Shown piece by piece: positions 25,188-33,315 of a stretch of 64,000 bases of DNA. The stretch covers positions 62,001-126,000 of the forward strand of contig NZ_LNCD01000085.1 of the NCBI RefSeq assembly GCF_001542405.1. The letters run 5' to 3'. Made by a program: the position numbers and the translations under genes. The stretch comes from Rhizobium altiplani (GTDB lineage: Bacteria > Pseudomonadota > Alphaproteobacteria > Rhizobiales > Rhizobiaceae). The notes under the pieces were generated by a model that was given only the letters and a program-made list of their open reading frames with translations, did not search any database and was not told where the DNA came from. Position 1 is the first letter of the stretch. The number at the start of each line of letters is the position of its first letter.

Positions 25188-25517
25188 ATGCCGCGGGACG
25201 TCGGCCTCGAGGAATTGCTGAGGGAAGAGCTGGATACTATGTCCGGTCTCAGCGAGAAGCCGATGTTCGGTGGTTTGGCCTTTCTGCTCGACGGCAATCT
25301 CCTTTGCGGCGCCCGACAAGACGGCATGCTGGTCCGCCTCGGCAAAGGCAATGACGGCTGGGCGCTCGATTTGCCCGGCGCCGTGCAGATGCTTTCCGGC
25401 GGTCGCGCCATGCACGGCTGGATCCGGGTCGGCGCGGAGATTTACGGCGATGACGATTTGCGGCGCCGCCTCCTGGAGGCCGCGACGGCCTTTGTGCGCT
25501 CACTGCCCGCCAAGTGA
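25188..25517 (+). CDS. TfoX N-terminal domain protein
   Basis: A 109-residue protein with the TfoX-N fold: EELLREELDTMSGLSEKPMF followed by GGLAFLLDGNLLCGARQDGM and GRAMHGWIRV. Stand-alone TfoX-N proteins are small cytosolic proteins of unknown function; it lacks the second TfoX domain of the competence regulator. It begins 4 bases after the DUF917 stop and is followed 54 bases later by the urocanase homologue, so it is embedded in the operon. The start at 25188 is chosen because it clears the preceding stop codon. Confidence 0.75.
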   Translation: MPRDVGLEELLREELDTMSGLSEKPMFGGLAFLLDGNLLCGARQDGMLVRLGKGNDGWALDLPGAVQMLSGGRAMHGWIRVGAEIYGDDDLRRRLLEAATAFVRSLPAK

Positions 25518-25571
25518 ACGGAGCTTAGGCCCAAGAGACCCAAAAAAGACAGAGATAGAGGAACGACCAAG

Positions 25572-27233
25572 ATGCCGAAGCCCAATCCACGTCACCCGAA
25601 ATTTCCGATACCGGGCGGGCCGGAGCTGCGCGCCAAGGGTTGGCGGCAGGAGGCGCTGCTGCGGCTCCTGGAGAACGTTCTCTCCGTCGGTGAGGACCCG
25701 GACAATCTCATCGTCTATGCCGCGCTCGGCAAGGCAGCGCGCAACTGGGCGGCGCACAAGGGCATCGTCAAGGCACTGACAGAAATGGACGAGGACCAGA
25801 CGCTGCTGATCCAGTCCGGCAAGCCGATCGGCCTCGTGAAGACGCATCCGAAGGCGCCGCTTGTGATCATGGCGAACTGCAACATCGTCGGGCAATGGGC
25901 GAAGGCCGAGGTCTTCTACGAGCTGCAGCGCAAGGGGCTGATCTGCTGGGGTGGGCTGACGGCTGGCGCGTGGCAGTATATCGGCAGCCAGGGCGTCATC
26001 CAGGGCACCTATGAAATCTTCATGCGCATTGCCGAGCGCCGGTTCGGCGGTGATCTCTTCGGACGCTTCGTGCTGACGGCGGGGCTCGGCGGAATGGGCG
26101 GCGCGCAGCCGCTCGCCGGCCGCATGGCGGGGGCCGCCATCCTCTGCGTCGACATCGATCCCGAGCGCGCGAAGAAGCGCCAGGAGATCGGCTACTTGCA
26201 GGAAATCGCGCCGGATCTCGATACGGCGCTTGCGATGATCGATGCTGCCGTGAAGGACAAGCGGGCGCTTTCGGTTGGTCTCGTCGGCAATGCTGCGGAA
26301 TTCTATCCCGAGATCGCGCGGCGCGGCATCGTGCCGGATATCGTCACCGACCAGACCTCCGCGCACGACCTCGTCTACGGCTACGTGCCGAAGGGCATGA
26401 GCCTTGCGCAGGTTCGCGAACTGCGCGAGGACGGTCAAGGACAGCTGATGGCGGCAAGCCGAGCTTCGATCGTGCAGCACGTCACTGCCATGCTGGACTT
26501 CCAGAAGAAGGGCTCCGAGGTCTTCGACAATGGCAACCTTATCCGCACACAGGCCAAGGAAGGCGGCGTCGCCAACGCTTTCGACATTCCGATCTTCACC
26601 GAAGCCTATCTGCGACCGCTCTTTGCCCGGGCAATCGGCCCTTTCCGCTGGATGGCACTGTCAGGCGCGGAAAGTGATATCGCCCGGATCGACGATCTGC
26701 TGCTCGAAATGTTCCCCGAGAACAAGATCATCACCAACTGGATCCGGTTGGCGCGCGAGTACGTGCCCTTCGAGGGCTTGCCGGCGCGCATTGCCTGGCT
26801 CGGCCATGGTGAGCGTACGATGCTGGCCCGCCGGGTCAACGAACTGGTCGCAAGCGGTGAACTGAAAGGTCCTGTCGCCTTCTCGCGTGATCATCTCGAC
26901 GCCGGCGCGATGGCGCATCCGAACATCATGACCGAGCGGATGAAGGATGGCTCCGACGCCATCGCCGACTGGCCGCTGATCGATGCGATGATGCTCTGCT
27001 CGTCGATGGCAGATCTCGTGGCCGTGCATTCCGGCGGGGGCGGCTATGCCGGCTACATGACGAGCTGCGGCGTCACCGTCGTGGCCGATGGCACCGACGC
27101 TGCCGACGAGCGGCTCGACCATGCGCTTACCAACGACACGGCGCTTGGCGTCATGCGCTATGCCGATGCCGGCTATGACGAGGCGCTCGACGAGGTGGCC
27201 AAGAAGGACGTTCCCTACATTAGGCTCGGATAG
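25572..27233 (+). CDS. Urocanase (HutU) homologue; probable (S-methyl)thiourocanate hydratase
   Basis: A 553-residue NAD-dependent hydratase. The NAD-binding segment GLGGMGGAQPLAGRMAG lies near residue 175, and the C-terminal part has the strongly conserved SRDHLDAG, MKDGSDAIADWPLIDAMM and VHSGGGGYAGYM, ending with GVMRYADAGYDEALD. Urocanase adds water to urocanate using NAD as electrophile. hutH, hutI and hutG are all absent nearby, while a MIO-less lyase, a DUF917 protein, a hydantoinase and a carbamoylase are present. I therefore infer that the substrate is thiourocanate or its S-methyl form. A classical urocanase cannot be excluded from motifs alone. Confidence 0.72.
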   Translation: MPKPNPRHPKFPIPGGPELRAKGWRQEALLRLLENVLSVGEDPDNLIVYAALGKAARNWAAHKGIVKALTEMDEDQTLLIQSGKPIGLVKTHPKAPLVIMANCNIVGQWAKAEVFYELQRKGLICWGGLTAGAWQYIGSQGVIQGTYEIFMRIAERRFGGDLFGRFVLTAGLGGMGGAQPLAGRMAGAAILCVDIDPERAKKRQEIGYLQEIAPDLDTALAMIDAAVKDKRALSVGLVGNAAEFYPEIARRGIVPDIVTDQTSAHDLVYGYVPKGMSLAQVRELREDGQGQLMAASRASIVQHVTAMLDFQKKGSEVFDNGNLIRTQAKEGGVANAFDIPIFTEAYLRPLFARAIGPFRWMALSGAESDIARIDDLLLEMFPENKIITNWIRLAREYVPFEGLPARIAWLGHGERTMLARRVNELVASGELKGPVAFSRDHLDAGAMAHPNIMTERMKDGSDAIADWPLIDAMMLCSSMADLVAVHSGGGGYAGYMTSCGVTVVADGTDAADERLDHALTNDTALGVMRYADAGYDEALDEVAKKDVPYIRLG

Positions 27234-27354
27234 CGCTAAGGCACCTGTCTCGGAAACATTTCTGTCCGATTACGCTATGGCGTGGCGCAACCGATCGATC
27301 GCAGGTCGTGCGCCTCTGATAGAGATCGAGTGTTGATTCGACGCTGCCCTTCCA

Positions 27355-28248
27355 ATGAACGGACCCGCCATGCAGCCCCGCACCTACGGTATGCTCCTCG
27401 TCAGCATTGCTACGATCATGTGGAGCACCGCGGGGCTCTTCGTCCGCGCGCTCGATCTCGATGTCTGGACCGTGCTCGGATGGCGCTCGCTGTTTGGCGG
27501 CCTGGCGCTGACGATCATCATTCTGGCAAAGAAGCGGATCAGTGCGGAACCCGGCAAGGTACCGCTCTATTTCTATCCGCTGTTCGGTCTCATGGCCGCT
27601 ATATCGATGTATGGCTACATCGGCGCGCTGAAGCTGACGACCGTCGCCAACGTGCTGGCGATCTATGCGACCGTCCCGTTCGTCGCGGCAGCCATCGCTT
27701 ATGTCTGGTTGAAGGAGAAGATCAGCAGGCGCGTGCTCATCGCCAGTATGATCGCCTTCGTTGGCGTCCTGATCGTTGCAGGTTTCGGCGCGAGGCCCCA
27801 GGACATCGCCGGCAACGCGCTGGCGTTCTTGATGACGCTGACCTTCAGCATCCTGCTCGTCGCGGCGCGGCGCTACCCCGCACTGCGCTTGGCGCCGGTC
27901 AATGCGCTTGGATCCGGCTTCTGCGTGCTGCTCTGCCTGCCACTGATGTCGCACGCGATACCGAGCCTGCAGGAGATGCTCGTGCTTGCCGTCTTCGGGT
28001 CGACGACATCGGGAATCGCCTATCTACTGTTCATGACCGGCGGCCGCTATATTCCCTCGAGCGAGGCCGGGTTGATCGGTTTGCTCGACGTCGTGCTCGG
28101 CCCACTCTGGGTCTGGCTCGCCTTCTCAGAGACGCCGACGCTTTCCACGATCATCGGCGGCGTGATCATCCTGATCTCGGTCTTCTGGTATCTGTGGAGC
28201 GGCATGGCCCGGTCACAGCAGCCACGCCGCACGCTGAAAAACGTTTAG
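27355..28248 (+). CDS. EamA/DMT-family transporter
   Basis: A 297-residue inner-membrane protein with about ten hydrophobic helices in two EamA repeats (MLLVSIATIMWSTAGLFVRA at the start; the second repeat starts near residue 150). The end GVIILISVFWYLW is typical. It follows the ergothioneine-type operon by about 120 bases on the same strand and could move a substrate or product of it, but the gap shows no coupling and the family has diverse substrates. It is convergent with the MFS gene that follows. Confidence 0.85.
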   Translation: MNGPAMQPRTYGMLLVSIATIMWSTAGLFVRALDLDVWTVLGWRSLFGGLALTIIILAKKRISAEPGKVPLYFYPLFGLMAAISMYGYIGALKLTTVANVLAIYATVPFVAAAIAYVWLKEKISRRVLIASMIAFVGVLIVAGFGARPQDIAGNALAFLMTLTFSILLVAARRYPALRLAPVNALGSGFCVLLCLPLMSHAIPSLQEMLVLAVFGSTTSGIAYLLFMTGGRYIPSSEAGLIGLLDVVLGPLWVWLAFSETPTLSTIIGGVIILISVFWYLWSGMARSQQPRRTLKNV

Positions 28249-28270
28249 TCGGCTTATTTTTCGCAAATGA

Positions 28271-29551
28271 TTACCGCTTCGCCAGCTTGGCGGCGGTGAG
28301 CGCCGCGACCATGCCAAGCGCCAGCAGCGACAGCGTGAAGGCAACGACGGCGTTCCAGCCATCGGCACCCCAGAAATAGCCACCGACCGAACCGGCAACA
28401 CTGGAGCCGATGTAGTAGGACAACAGATAGAGCGCGGACGCGTGCCCCTTGGTGCCGCGGGCAAGGCGACCAACGAGGGCGCTCGCCACCGAGTGGGCGA
28501 CGAAGAAGCCCGATGTCAGCAACACGATGCCAAAGACGATCAGCGGCAGCGAGGATGACAGCGTGACCGCGACGCCGACCGCCGCAATCGCAATGCCGGC
28601 CGGCAGCACGATGAAATGGCCGATGCGATCTCCAAGCAGGCCGGCGATCCAGGATGCGGCGATACCGAACAGATAGACCGTGAAGATCAGGCCGAGTTCC
28701 GTCTGGTTGAGATTGTATGGCGGCTGAACGAGGCGGAAACCGATGTAGTTGTAGACGGTGACGAAGCTGCCCATGGCGAGAAAGCCGATGGCGAAGAGCA
28801 ATGGCAGCGCCGGGTTGCCGATATGGCCAACCCAGGCCCTCACGTGAAAGCGGACATCGAAACCCTTGCGCGGCGCAAAATTGCGCGACGCGGGCAGCAG
28901 CAGGAAGAAGCCGATTGCCGCGGCAAGGCCGAGCACGCCAAGCGAACCCAATGCAATGCGCCATGAGAAGAACTCAGCCAATGTGCCGGTGACGACGCGG
29001 CCTGCCATGCCGCCAAAAGCATTACCGGCGATGTAAAGACCCATCGAGGCGCCAAGACCGCGGGGATCGATCTCTTCCGAGAGATAGGCCATCGCCACGG
29101 CCGGCACGCCGCCAAGCAGCAGCCCTTCAAGCGCGCGGATGACGAGCAGCGCATGCCAGCTCGGCACCAAGGCGCAGGCAATCGTGCACACGGACGCGCC
29201 GAGCAGCGAGGCGAACATCAGGCTGCGGCGGCCGAAGCTTTCGGAGACGGCAGCGGCACAGAAGATCGCGAAGGCGAGAAAGCCGGTCGACAGAGATAAC
29301 GACAGAGAGCTCGCGGCCGGGCTTACGCCGAAGTCCGCGGCAAAGATCGGCATCAGTGGCTGCACGCAATAGAGCAGCGAGAAGGTAGCAAAGCCGGAAA
29401 GGAAGAGGGCGAGGCTGGCACGTCGATAAGGTGACGTGCCGCGCAGCAAGAACTGCTTTTCCTGCATTTCCGCCGTCGTTCGCACGAGGTGGAGATTCGG
29501 ACGGGGATGGGTTTCGGAGGCGTCTGGCGAGCTGTTTGCGGCGCGTTGCAT
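28271..29551 (-). CDS. MFS transporter, YnfM-like
   Basis: A 426-residue major facilitator with about twelve hydrophobic segments. Signatures are FLSGFATFSLLYCVQPLMPI at the start of helix 1, SESFGRRSLMFASLLGA (the loop 2-3 motif) and RALEGLLLGGVPAVAMAYLS, which match the YnfM/arabinose-efflux-like subgroup. The ATG at 29551 is preferred over a TTG four codons earlier. It is divergent from a LysR gene whose start is 98 bases away, the same arrangement as the E. coli ynfM-ynfL pair, so that LysR is probably its regulator. Confidence 0.87.
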   Translation of the reverse strand: MQRAANSSPDASETHPRPNLHLVRTTAEMQEKQFLLRGTSPYRRASLALFLSGFATFSLLYCVQPLMPIFAADFGVSPAASSLSLSLSTGFLAFAIFCAAAVSESFGRRSLMFASLLGASVCTIACALVPSWHALLVIRALEGLLLGGVPAVAMAYLSEEIDPRGLGASMGLYIAGNAFGGMAGRVVTGTLAEFFSWRIALGSLGVLGLAAAIGFFLLLPASRNFAPRKGFDVRFHVRAWVGHIGNPALPLLFAIGFLAMGSFVTVYNYIGFRLVQPPYNLNQTELGLIFTVYLFGIAASWIAGLLGDRIGHFIVLPAGIAIAAVGVAVTLSSSLPLIVFGIVLLTSGFFVAHSVASALVGRLARGTKGHASALYLLSYYIGSSVAGSVGGYFWGADGWNAVVAFTLSLLALGMVAALTAAKLAKR

Positions 29552-29648
29552 TGGGGGTACCAACCTTTCACGCCTTTTGATCTAGCCAGCGGCGCGCCAT
29601 TTGTCCAATATATGAAAATACCATTCTTCATAGCTTTTGGAGATACCG

Positions 29649-30521
29649 ATGGAGTTGCGCCATATCCGCTATTTTCTCGCCGTCGCCGAAGAGGGAAATT
29701 TCACCCGCGCCGCAGCAAACCTCGGCATCGGACAGCCGCCGCTCAGCCAACAGATCCGCGATCTTGAAAACGAGATCGGGGCGGCACTGTTTCATCGCGT
29801 CCCACATGGCGCGGAACTGACGGAGGCGGGGAGCGCCTTTTTGCCGGAGGGTCGCGCTGCCATCGCGGCCGCCGAGAAGGCGAAGCTCGCCGCCCAGCGC
29901 GCCACCCGAGGCGAGACCGGTCGGCTGGCGCTCGGCTTCACGGCGTCCTCAGCCTTCAACACGGCGGTCAGCGGCACGATCCGTCGCTTTCGCGGGCAGT
30001 GGCCCGAGGTGAGCCTCTCCTTGACCGAGATGAACAGCAACTGGCTGATGGAGAAACTGCTGCGTGAGGAAATCGACGTTGCCTTCATCAGGCCCGGCCT
30101 GGAGGATCCGAAGAACGTCACGCTGAAACGCCTGGCGGATGAGCCGATGCTGATTGCCTTGCCGGCGCACCACCCGCTTGCGAAATACGAGAAGGTGCCC
30201 GTGTCGGCGCTCGCCGGCGAGCCGTTCATTCTGTTTCCGCGGACGGTTGGCCTCAGTCTCTATGATGATATCGTGCGTGGCTGCCGCGATGCCGGTTTCG
30301 AGCTTGTCGTGACGCAGGAGGCGCCGCAGATCCCATCCGTCGTCAATCTGGTCGCCGCCGATCTCGGCGTATCGATTGTGCCAGCCTCGATTGCCCACCT
30401 GACACTCGACGGGGTCGCCTATCGCCAGATCGAGGGGCCGCCGCTGGTGGCGCGTCTCGGGCTTGCGATGCTGAAGGCGCAGCGGTCGCGCGTCGCCGCA
30501 AACATGATGAGCCTCGTCTGA
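29649..30521 (+). CDS. LysR-family regulator, YnfL-like
   Basis: A 290-residue LTTR: MELRHIRYFLAVAEEGNFTR and LGIGQPPLSQQIRDLE form the DNA-binding domain, and GRLALGFTASSAFNTAVSG begins the ligand domain. The ATG at 29649 is preceded by GGAG at a 6-base spacing and matches the family start. Divergent from the MFS gene, which is its most likely target. It ends one base before the end of the convergent LysR gene that follows. Confidence 0.9.
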   Translation: MELRHIRYFLAVAEEGNFTRAAANLGIGQPPLSQQIRDLENEIGAALFHRVPHGAELTEAGSAFLPEGRAAIAAAEKAKLAAQRATRGETGRLALGFTASSAFNTAVSGTIRRFRGQWPEVSLSLTEMNSNWLMEKLLREEIDVAFIRPGLEDPKNVTLKRLADEPMLIALPAHHPLAKYEKVPVSALAGEPFILFPRTVGLSLYDDIVRGCRDAGFELVVTQEAPQIPSVVNLVAADLGVSIVPASIAHLTLDGVAYRQIEGPPLVARLGLAMLKAQRSRVAANMMSLV

Positions 30522-31427
30522 TCAGCCGGCAGGATCCCAATAGGGCGGATCGCCGAAGGTCTTGCGCAGGTGGTCGGCGACAGCGCGCAGCTTGGCGGAC
30601 GGATTGCGCCCCTCCGGATGCGCCATGTAGATGAACTCGGCTTCCGGCCTGTAGCCGACATCGATTTCCTGCAGCTTTCCCACACTGATCGCAGGCCCAG
30701 CAATGAAGGCTGGCAGAAGCGCGATACCGAGACCCGCAGCCGCGGCATCGCGGATCATGTCCCCATTGTTCATGCCGACGGCCTGGCTTGCCCGCACGAC
30801 GATGGCTCCATCCGGCGTCTGGAACCGCCAGTCCGCAACGCCCCGGTTGGTGTAGAAGATGCCTTTATGGCCATCGAGATCGGCAAGGGTCTTCGGCACA
30901 CCATGGCGGCTGAGATAATCCGGTGACGCGACCAAAAGCCGACGGCTGCGACTGAGTTTCCACACGACCAACCGGGAGTCGACGATCGGACCATGCCGGA
31001 CCACGGCATCATACCCTTCCGAGGAGACATCGACGCGGCGGTCGTCGATGTCGAGCACCAATCGGATTTCCGGATGCGCGGCCAGAAACGGGTATAGCGC
31101 GGGGCCAAGATGCATGCGCCCGAAGGTAACGGGGGCGGCAATGCGCAGCGGGCCGGACAACGTGCCTCGGCGCACCGCCATCTCGGCGGTGGCGTCCTCG
31201 ATTTCCTGAACGATCCGCGTCGCGCGCTCCAGAAAGGCCGTGCCGTCTTCCGTCAAAGTGAGTTTTCGCGTGGTGCGATGCAGGAGCACACCGCCAAGCG
31301 ACTTTTCAAGCTCCGCAAGCCTCTCGCTGACGACAGACTTCGATAGGCGCAGGCGTCGGGCAGCCTCGCTGACCGAGCCGGATTCCACGATCGCCACGAA
31401 GGCCGTTATTCCCTCAACCCTGATCAT
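30522..31427 (-). CDS. LysR-family regulator, CrgA-like
   Basis: A 301-residue LTTR: MIRVEGITAFVAIVESGSVS and LRLSKSVVSERLAELEKSLG form the winged helix, with LRIAAPVTFGRMHLGPALYP opening the effector domain in the style of the CrgA/DsdC-like subgroup. It is divergent from the SDR gene at 31554. The 126-base intergenic region contains AATCCGAA twice (near 31436 and 31470), a possible binding repeat. The SDR genes are the likely targets. Confidence 0.88.
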   Translation of the reverse strand: MIRVEGITAFVAIVESGSVSEAARRLRLSKSVVSERLAELEKSLGGVLLHRTTRKLTLTEDGTAFLERATRIVQEIEDATAEMAVRRGTLSGPLRIAAPVTFGRMHLGPALYPFLAAHPEIRLVLDIDDRRVDVSSEGYDAVVRHGPIVDSRLVVWKLSRSRRLLVASPDYLSRHGVPKTLADLDGHKGIFYTNRGVADWRFQTPDGAIVVRASQAVGMNNGDMIRDAAAAGLGIALLPAFIAGPAISVGKLQEIDVGYRPEAEFIYMAHPEGRNPSAKLRAVADHLRKTFGDPPYWDPAG

Positions 31428-31553
31428 CGTTCGGCAAATCCGAATTCGAGTTCCACCATTTGGAGACTAATCCGAACGAAAAGAAAATGCCATCTTCTGC
31501 CCATCGAAAGGGACGGCAATCGCCATCCCAACCCCCATACTGGAGATGGAACA

Positions 31554-32318
31554 ATGAACCGCTTGAATGGAAAAGTCGCCATCGTCACTGGCGCAAGTGC
31601 CGGCATCGGTCGCGCAACGGCCAAGCTCTTTGCGGCCGAAGGCGCCAAGGTCGTCGTCGGCGCCCGCCGCCAGGCTGAACTCGAAAACCTGGTCGCAGAG
31701 ATCAAGGCAGCCGGCGGACATGCCGTTGCTGTTGCCGGCGACGTCCGCTCGGAAGACTATCACAAGGCGCTGGTCGCCACCGCCGTCGAGCGCTACGGTA
31801 AGCTCGACATTGCCTTCAACAATGCCGGCATCCTTGGCGAAGCCGGCCCGAGCACCGGTGTTTCCGAGGCCGGTTTCACCGAAGCGCTGACGATCAACCT
31901 GACGGCCTCCTTCCTGGCTGCCAAGCATCAGATCGCGCAGATGGAAAAGGATGGCGGCGGCTCCGTCATCTTCACCTCGACTTTTGTCGGCTACAGCTTC
32001 GCCTTCCCGGGTGTTGCCGCCTATGCCGCCAGCAAGTCCGGCCTTATTGGCCTGACGCAGGCGCTCGCTGCCGAATTCGGCCCGAAGGACGTGCGCGTAA
32101 ACGCGGTTCTGCCGGGTGCGGTCGATACCGACATGTATCGCGAGATGAACGACACTGAGGGCAAGCAGAGCTTCATCACCAACCTGCATGCGCTGAAGCG
32201 TGTCGCAGCGCCTGAGGAACTTGCGCGCTCCGTACTCTACCTCGCATCCGACGACTCGAGCTTCGTCACCGGTACGGCCTCGCTGGTCGATGGTGGCGCA
32301 TCGATCACCCGCACCTGA
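31554..32318 (+). CDS. SDR-family oxidoreductase
   Basis: A 254-residue short-chain dehydrogenase. TGASAGIGRATA (cofactor loop) lies near residue 12, NNAGILGEAGP near residue 90, the catalytic Tyr-Lys pair in YAASKSG near residue 160, and PGAVDTDM after it; the end TGTASLVDGGASI is the usual closing motif. Residues after strand 2 (GARRQAE) suggest NADP preference. Substrate unknown. A divergent LysR regulator lies upstream. Confidence 0.9.
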   Translation: MNRLNGKVAIVTGASAGIGRATAKLFAAEGAKVVVGARRQAELENLVAEIKAAGGHAVAVAGDVRSEDYHKALVATAVERYGKLDIAFNNAGILGEAGPSTGVSEAGFTEALTINLTASFLAAKHQIAQMEKDGGGSVIFTSTFVGYSFAFPGVAAYAASKSGLIGLTQALAAEFGPKDVRVNAVLPGAVDTDMYREMNDTEGKQSFITNLHALKRVAAPEELARSVLYLASDDSSFVTGTASLVDGGASITRT

Positions 32319-32450
32319 TCCTGCGTTCGACTATCCGCTCTGACTGGACAAGCTTTCCGGAAAAGGGCGGATTATCGCGACGGCATTTTCATCACATCAT
32401 CGAAGGCATCAACGGGCGCTCGCCCAACGGGAACACAGGAACTCACGACA

Positions 32451-33188
32451 ATGGCACGCTTGCCGAACAAGACAGCCCTGATCACCGGCGGCACCAGCGG
32501 CATCGGCCTCGAAACCGCCCGTCAATTCATTGCCGAAGGCGCTCGTGTTGCCATCACCGGCAGCAGCGCCAAAAGCGTCGAGGTCGCCCGGGCCGAGTTC
32601 GGCGACACCGCACTGGTCATCCAGGCGGACGCCGGCAACGCGGCCGGTCAGAAGGTCGTCGCCGATGCGATCAAGGAGAGCTTCGGGCATCTCGACATTC
32701 TTTTCGTCAACGCCGGCGTGGCGGAGTTCGGTGCGCTCGAACAATGGAGCGAGGAAGCCTTCGACAGGTCGGTCGCGATCAACGTCAAGGGACCTTTCTT
32801 TTTGATCCAGGCCCTTCTGCCGCTGTTTTCGAAGCAGGCTTCGATCGTTCTCAACACGTCGATCAATGCCCATATCGGCATGCCGAATTCGAGCGTCTAC
32901 GCCCTGACCAAGGGCGCGCTGCTGACGCTTGCAAAGACGCTCTCCGGTGAACTGATCGGCCGCGGCATTCGCGTCAACGCCGTCAGCCCCGGGCCGATCG
33001 CGACACCGCTCTATGGCAAGCTCGGCATGTCGGAAGCCGACACCAAGGCAAGGGCGGCACAGATCCCGGTCGGCCGGTTCGGCGATGCCGGCGAAGTCGC
33101 CAAAACCATCATCTTCCTCGCCTCCGACGAGGCTCCCTACATCGTCGGCAGTGAGCTCGTTATCGATGGCGGGATGAGTAACCTCTGA
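32451..33188 (+). CDS. SDR-family oxidoreductase
   Basis: A 245-residue classical SDR with TGGTSGIGLETARQF near residue 12, FVNAGVAEFG near residue 84, the active-site YALTKGA near residue 150, and SPGPIATPLY. It ends in GSELVIDGGMSNL. It is a different lineage from the SDR 130 bases upstream (Gly-Thr cofactor loop, YALTK active site). The two genes share strand and probably regulation by the LysR at 30522. A clear terminator follows. Confidence 0.9.
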   Translation: MARLPNKTALITGGTSGIGLETARQFIAEGARVAITGSSAKSVEVARAEFGDTALVIQADAGNAAGQKVVADAIKESFGHLDILFVNAGVAEFGALEQWSEEAFDRSVAINVKGPFFLIQALLPLFSKQASIVLNTSINAHIGMPNSSVYALTKGALLTLAKTLSGELIGRGIRVNAVSPGPIATPLYGKLGMSEADTKARAAQIPVGRFGDAGEVAKTIIFLASDEAPYIVGSELVIDGGMSNL

Positions 33189-33217
33189 GGACCGAGACCC
33201 ATCAGAGGATGCCTGAG

Positions 33218-33250
33218 AAGGCCGCGGACCCTCTCCTCCGCGGCCTTTCC
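33218..33250 (+). terminator. Intrinsic terminator after the SDR pair
   Basis: AAGGCCGCGGA (33218-33228) pairs perfectly with TCCGCGGCCTT (33237-33247) across an 8-base loop and is followed by a short T/C run. It lies 30 bases after the second SDR stop. Confidence 0.82.
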
Positions 33251-33315
33251 GTGTTCATCAGCCGGCGTCATGAGGACGACGGCGGGGAGGAGAAGCACCG
33301 GATCGCGTCCCTCAC

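Noticed and set aside
19828..27233. A histidine-utilisation (hut) operon
   Set aside because: The HutH-like protein lacks the Ala-Ser-Gly triad, hutI and hutG are missing, and hydantoin and thiohydantoin enzymes are present instead.
27234..27354. Coupling of the EamA transporter at 27355 to the ergothioneine-type operon
   Set aside because: The 121-base gap shows neither overlap nor shared signals; cotranscription is possible but not supported enough to call it the pathway transporter.
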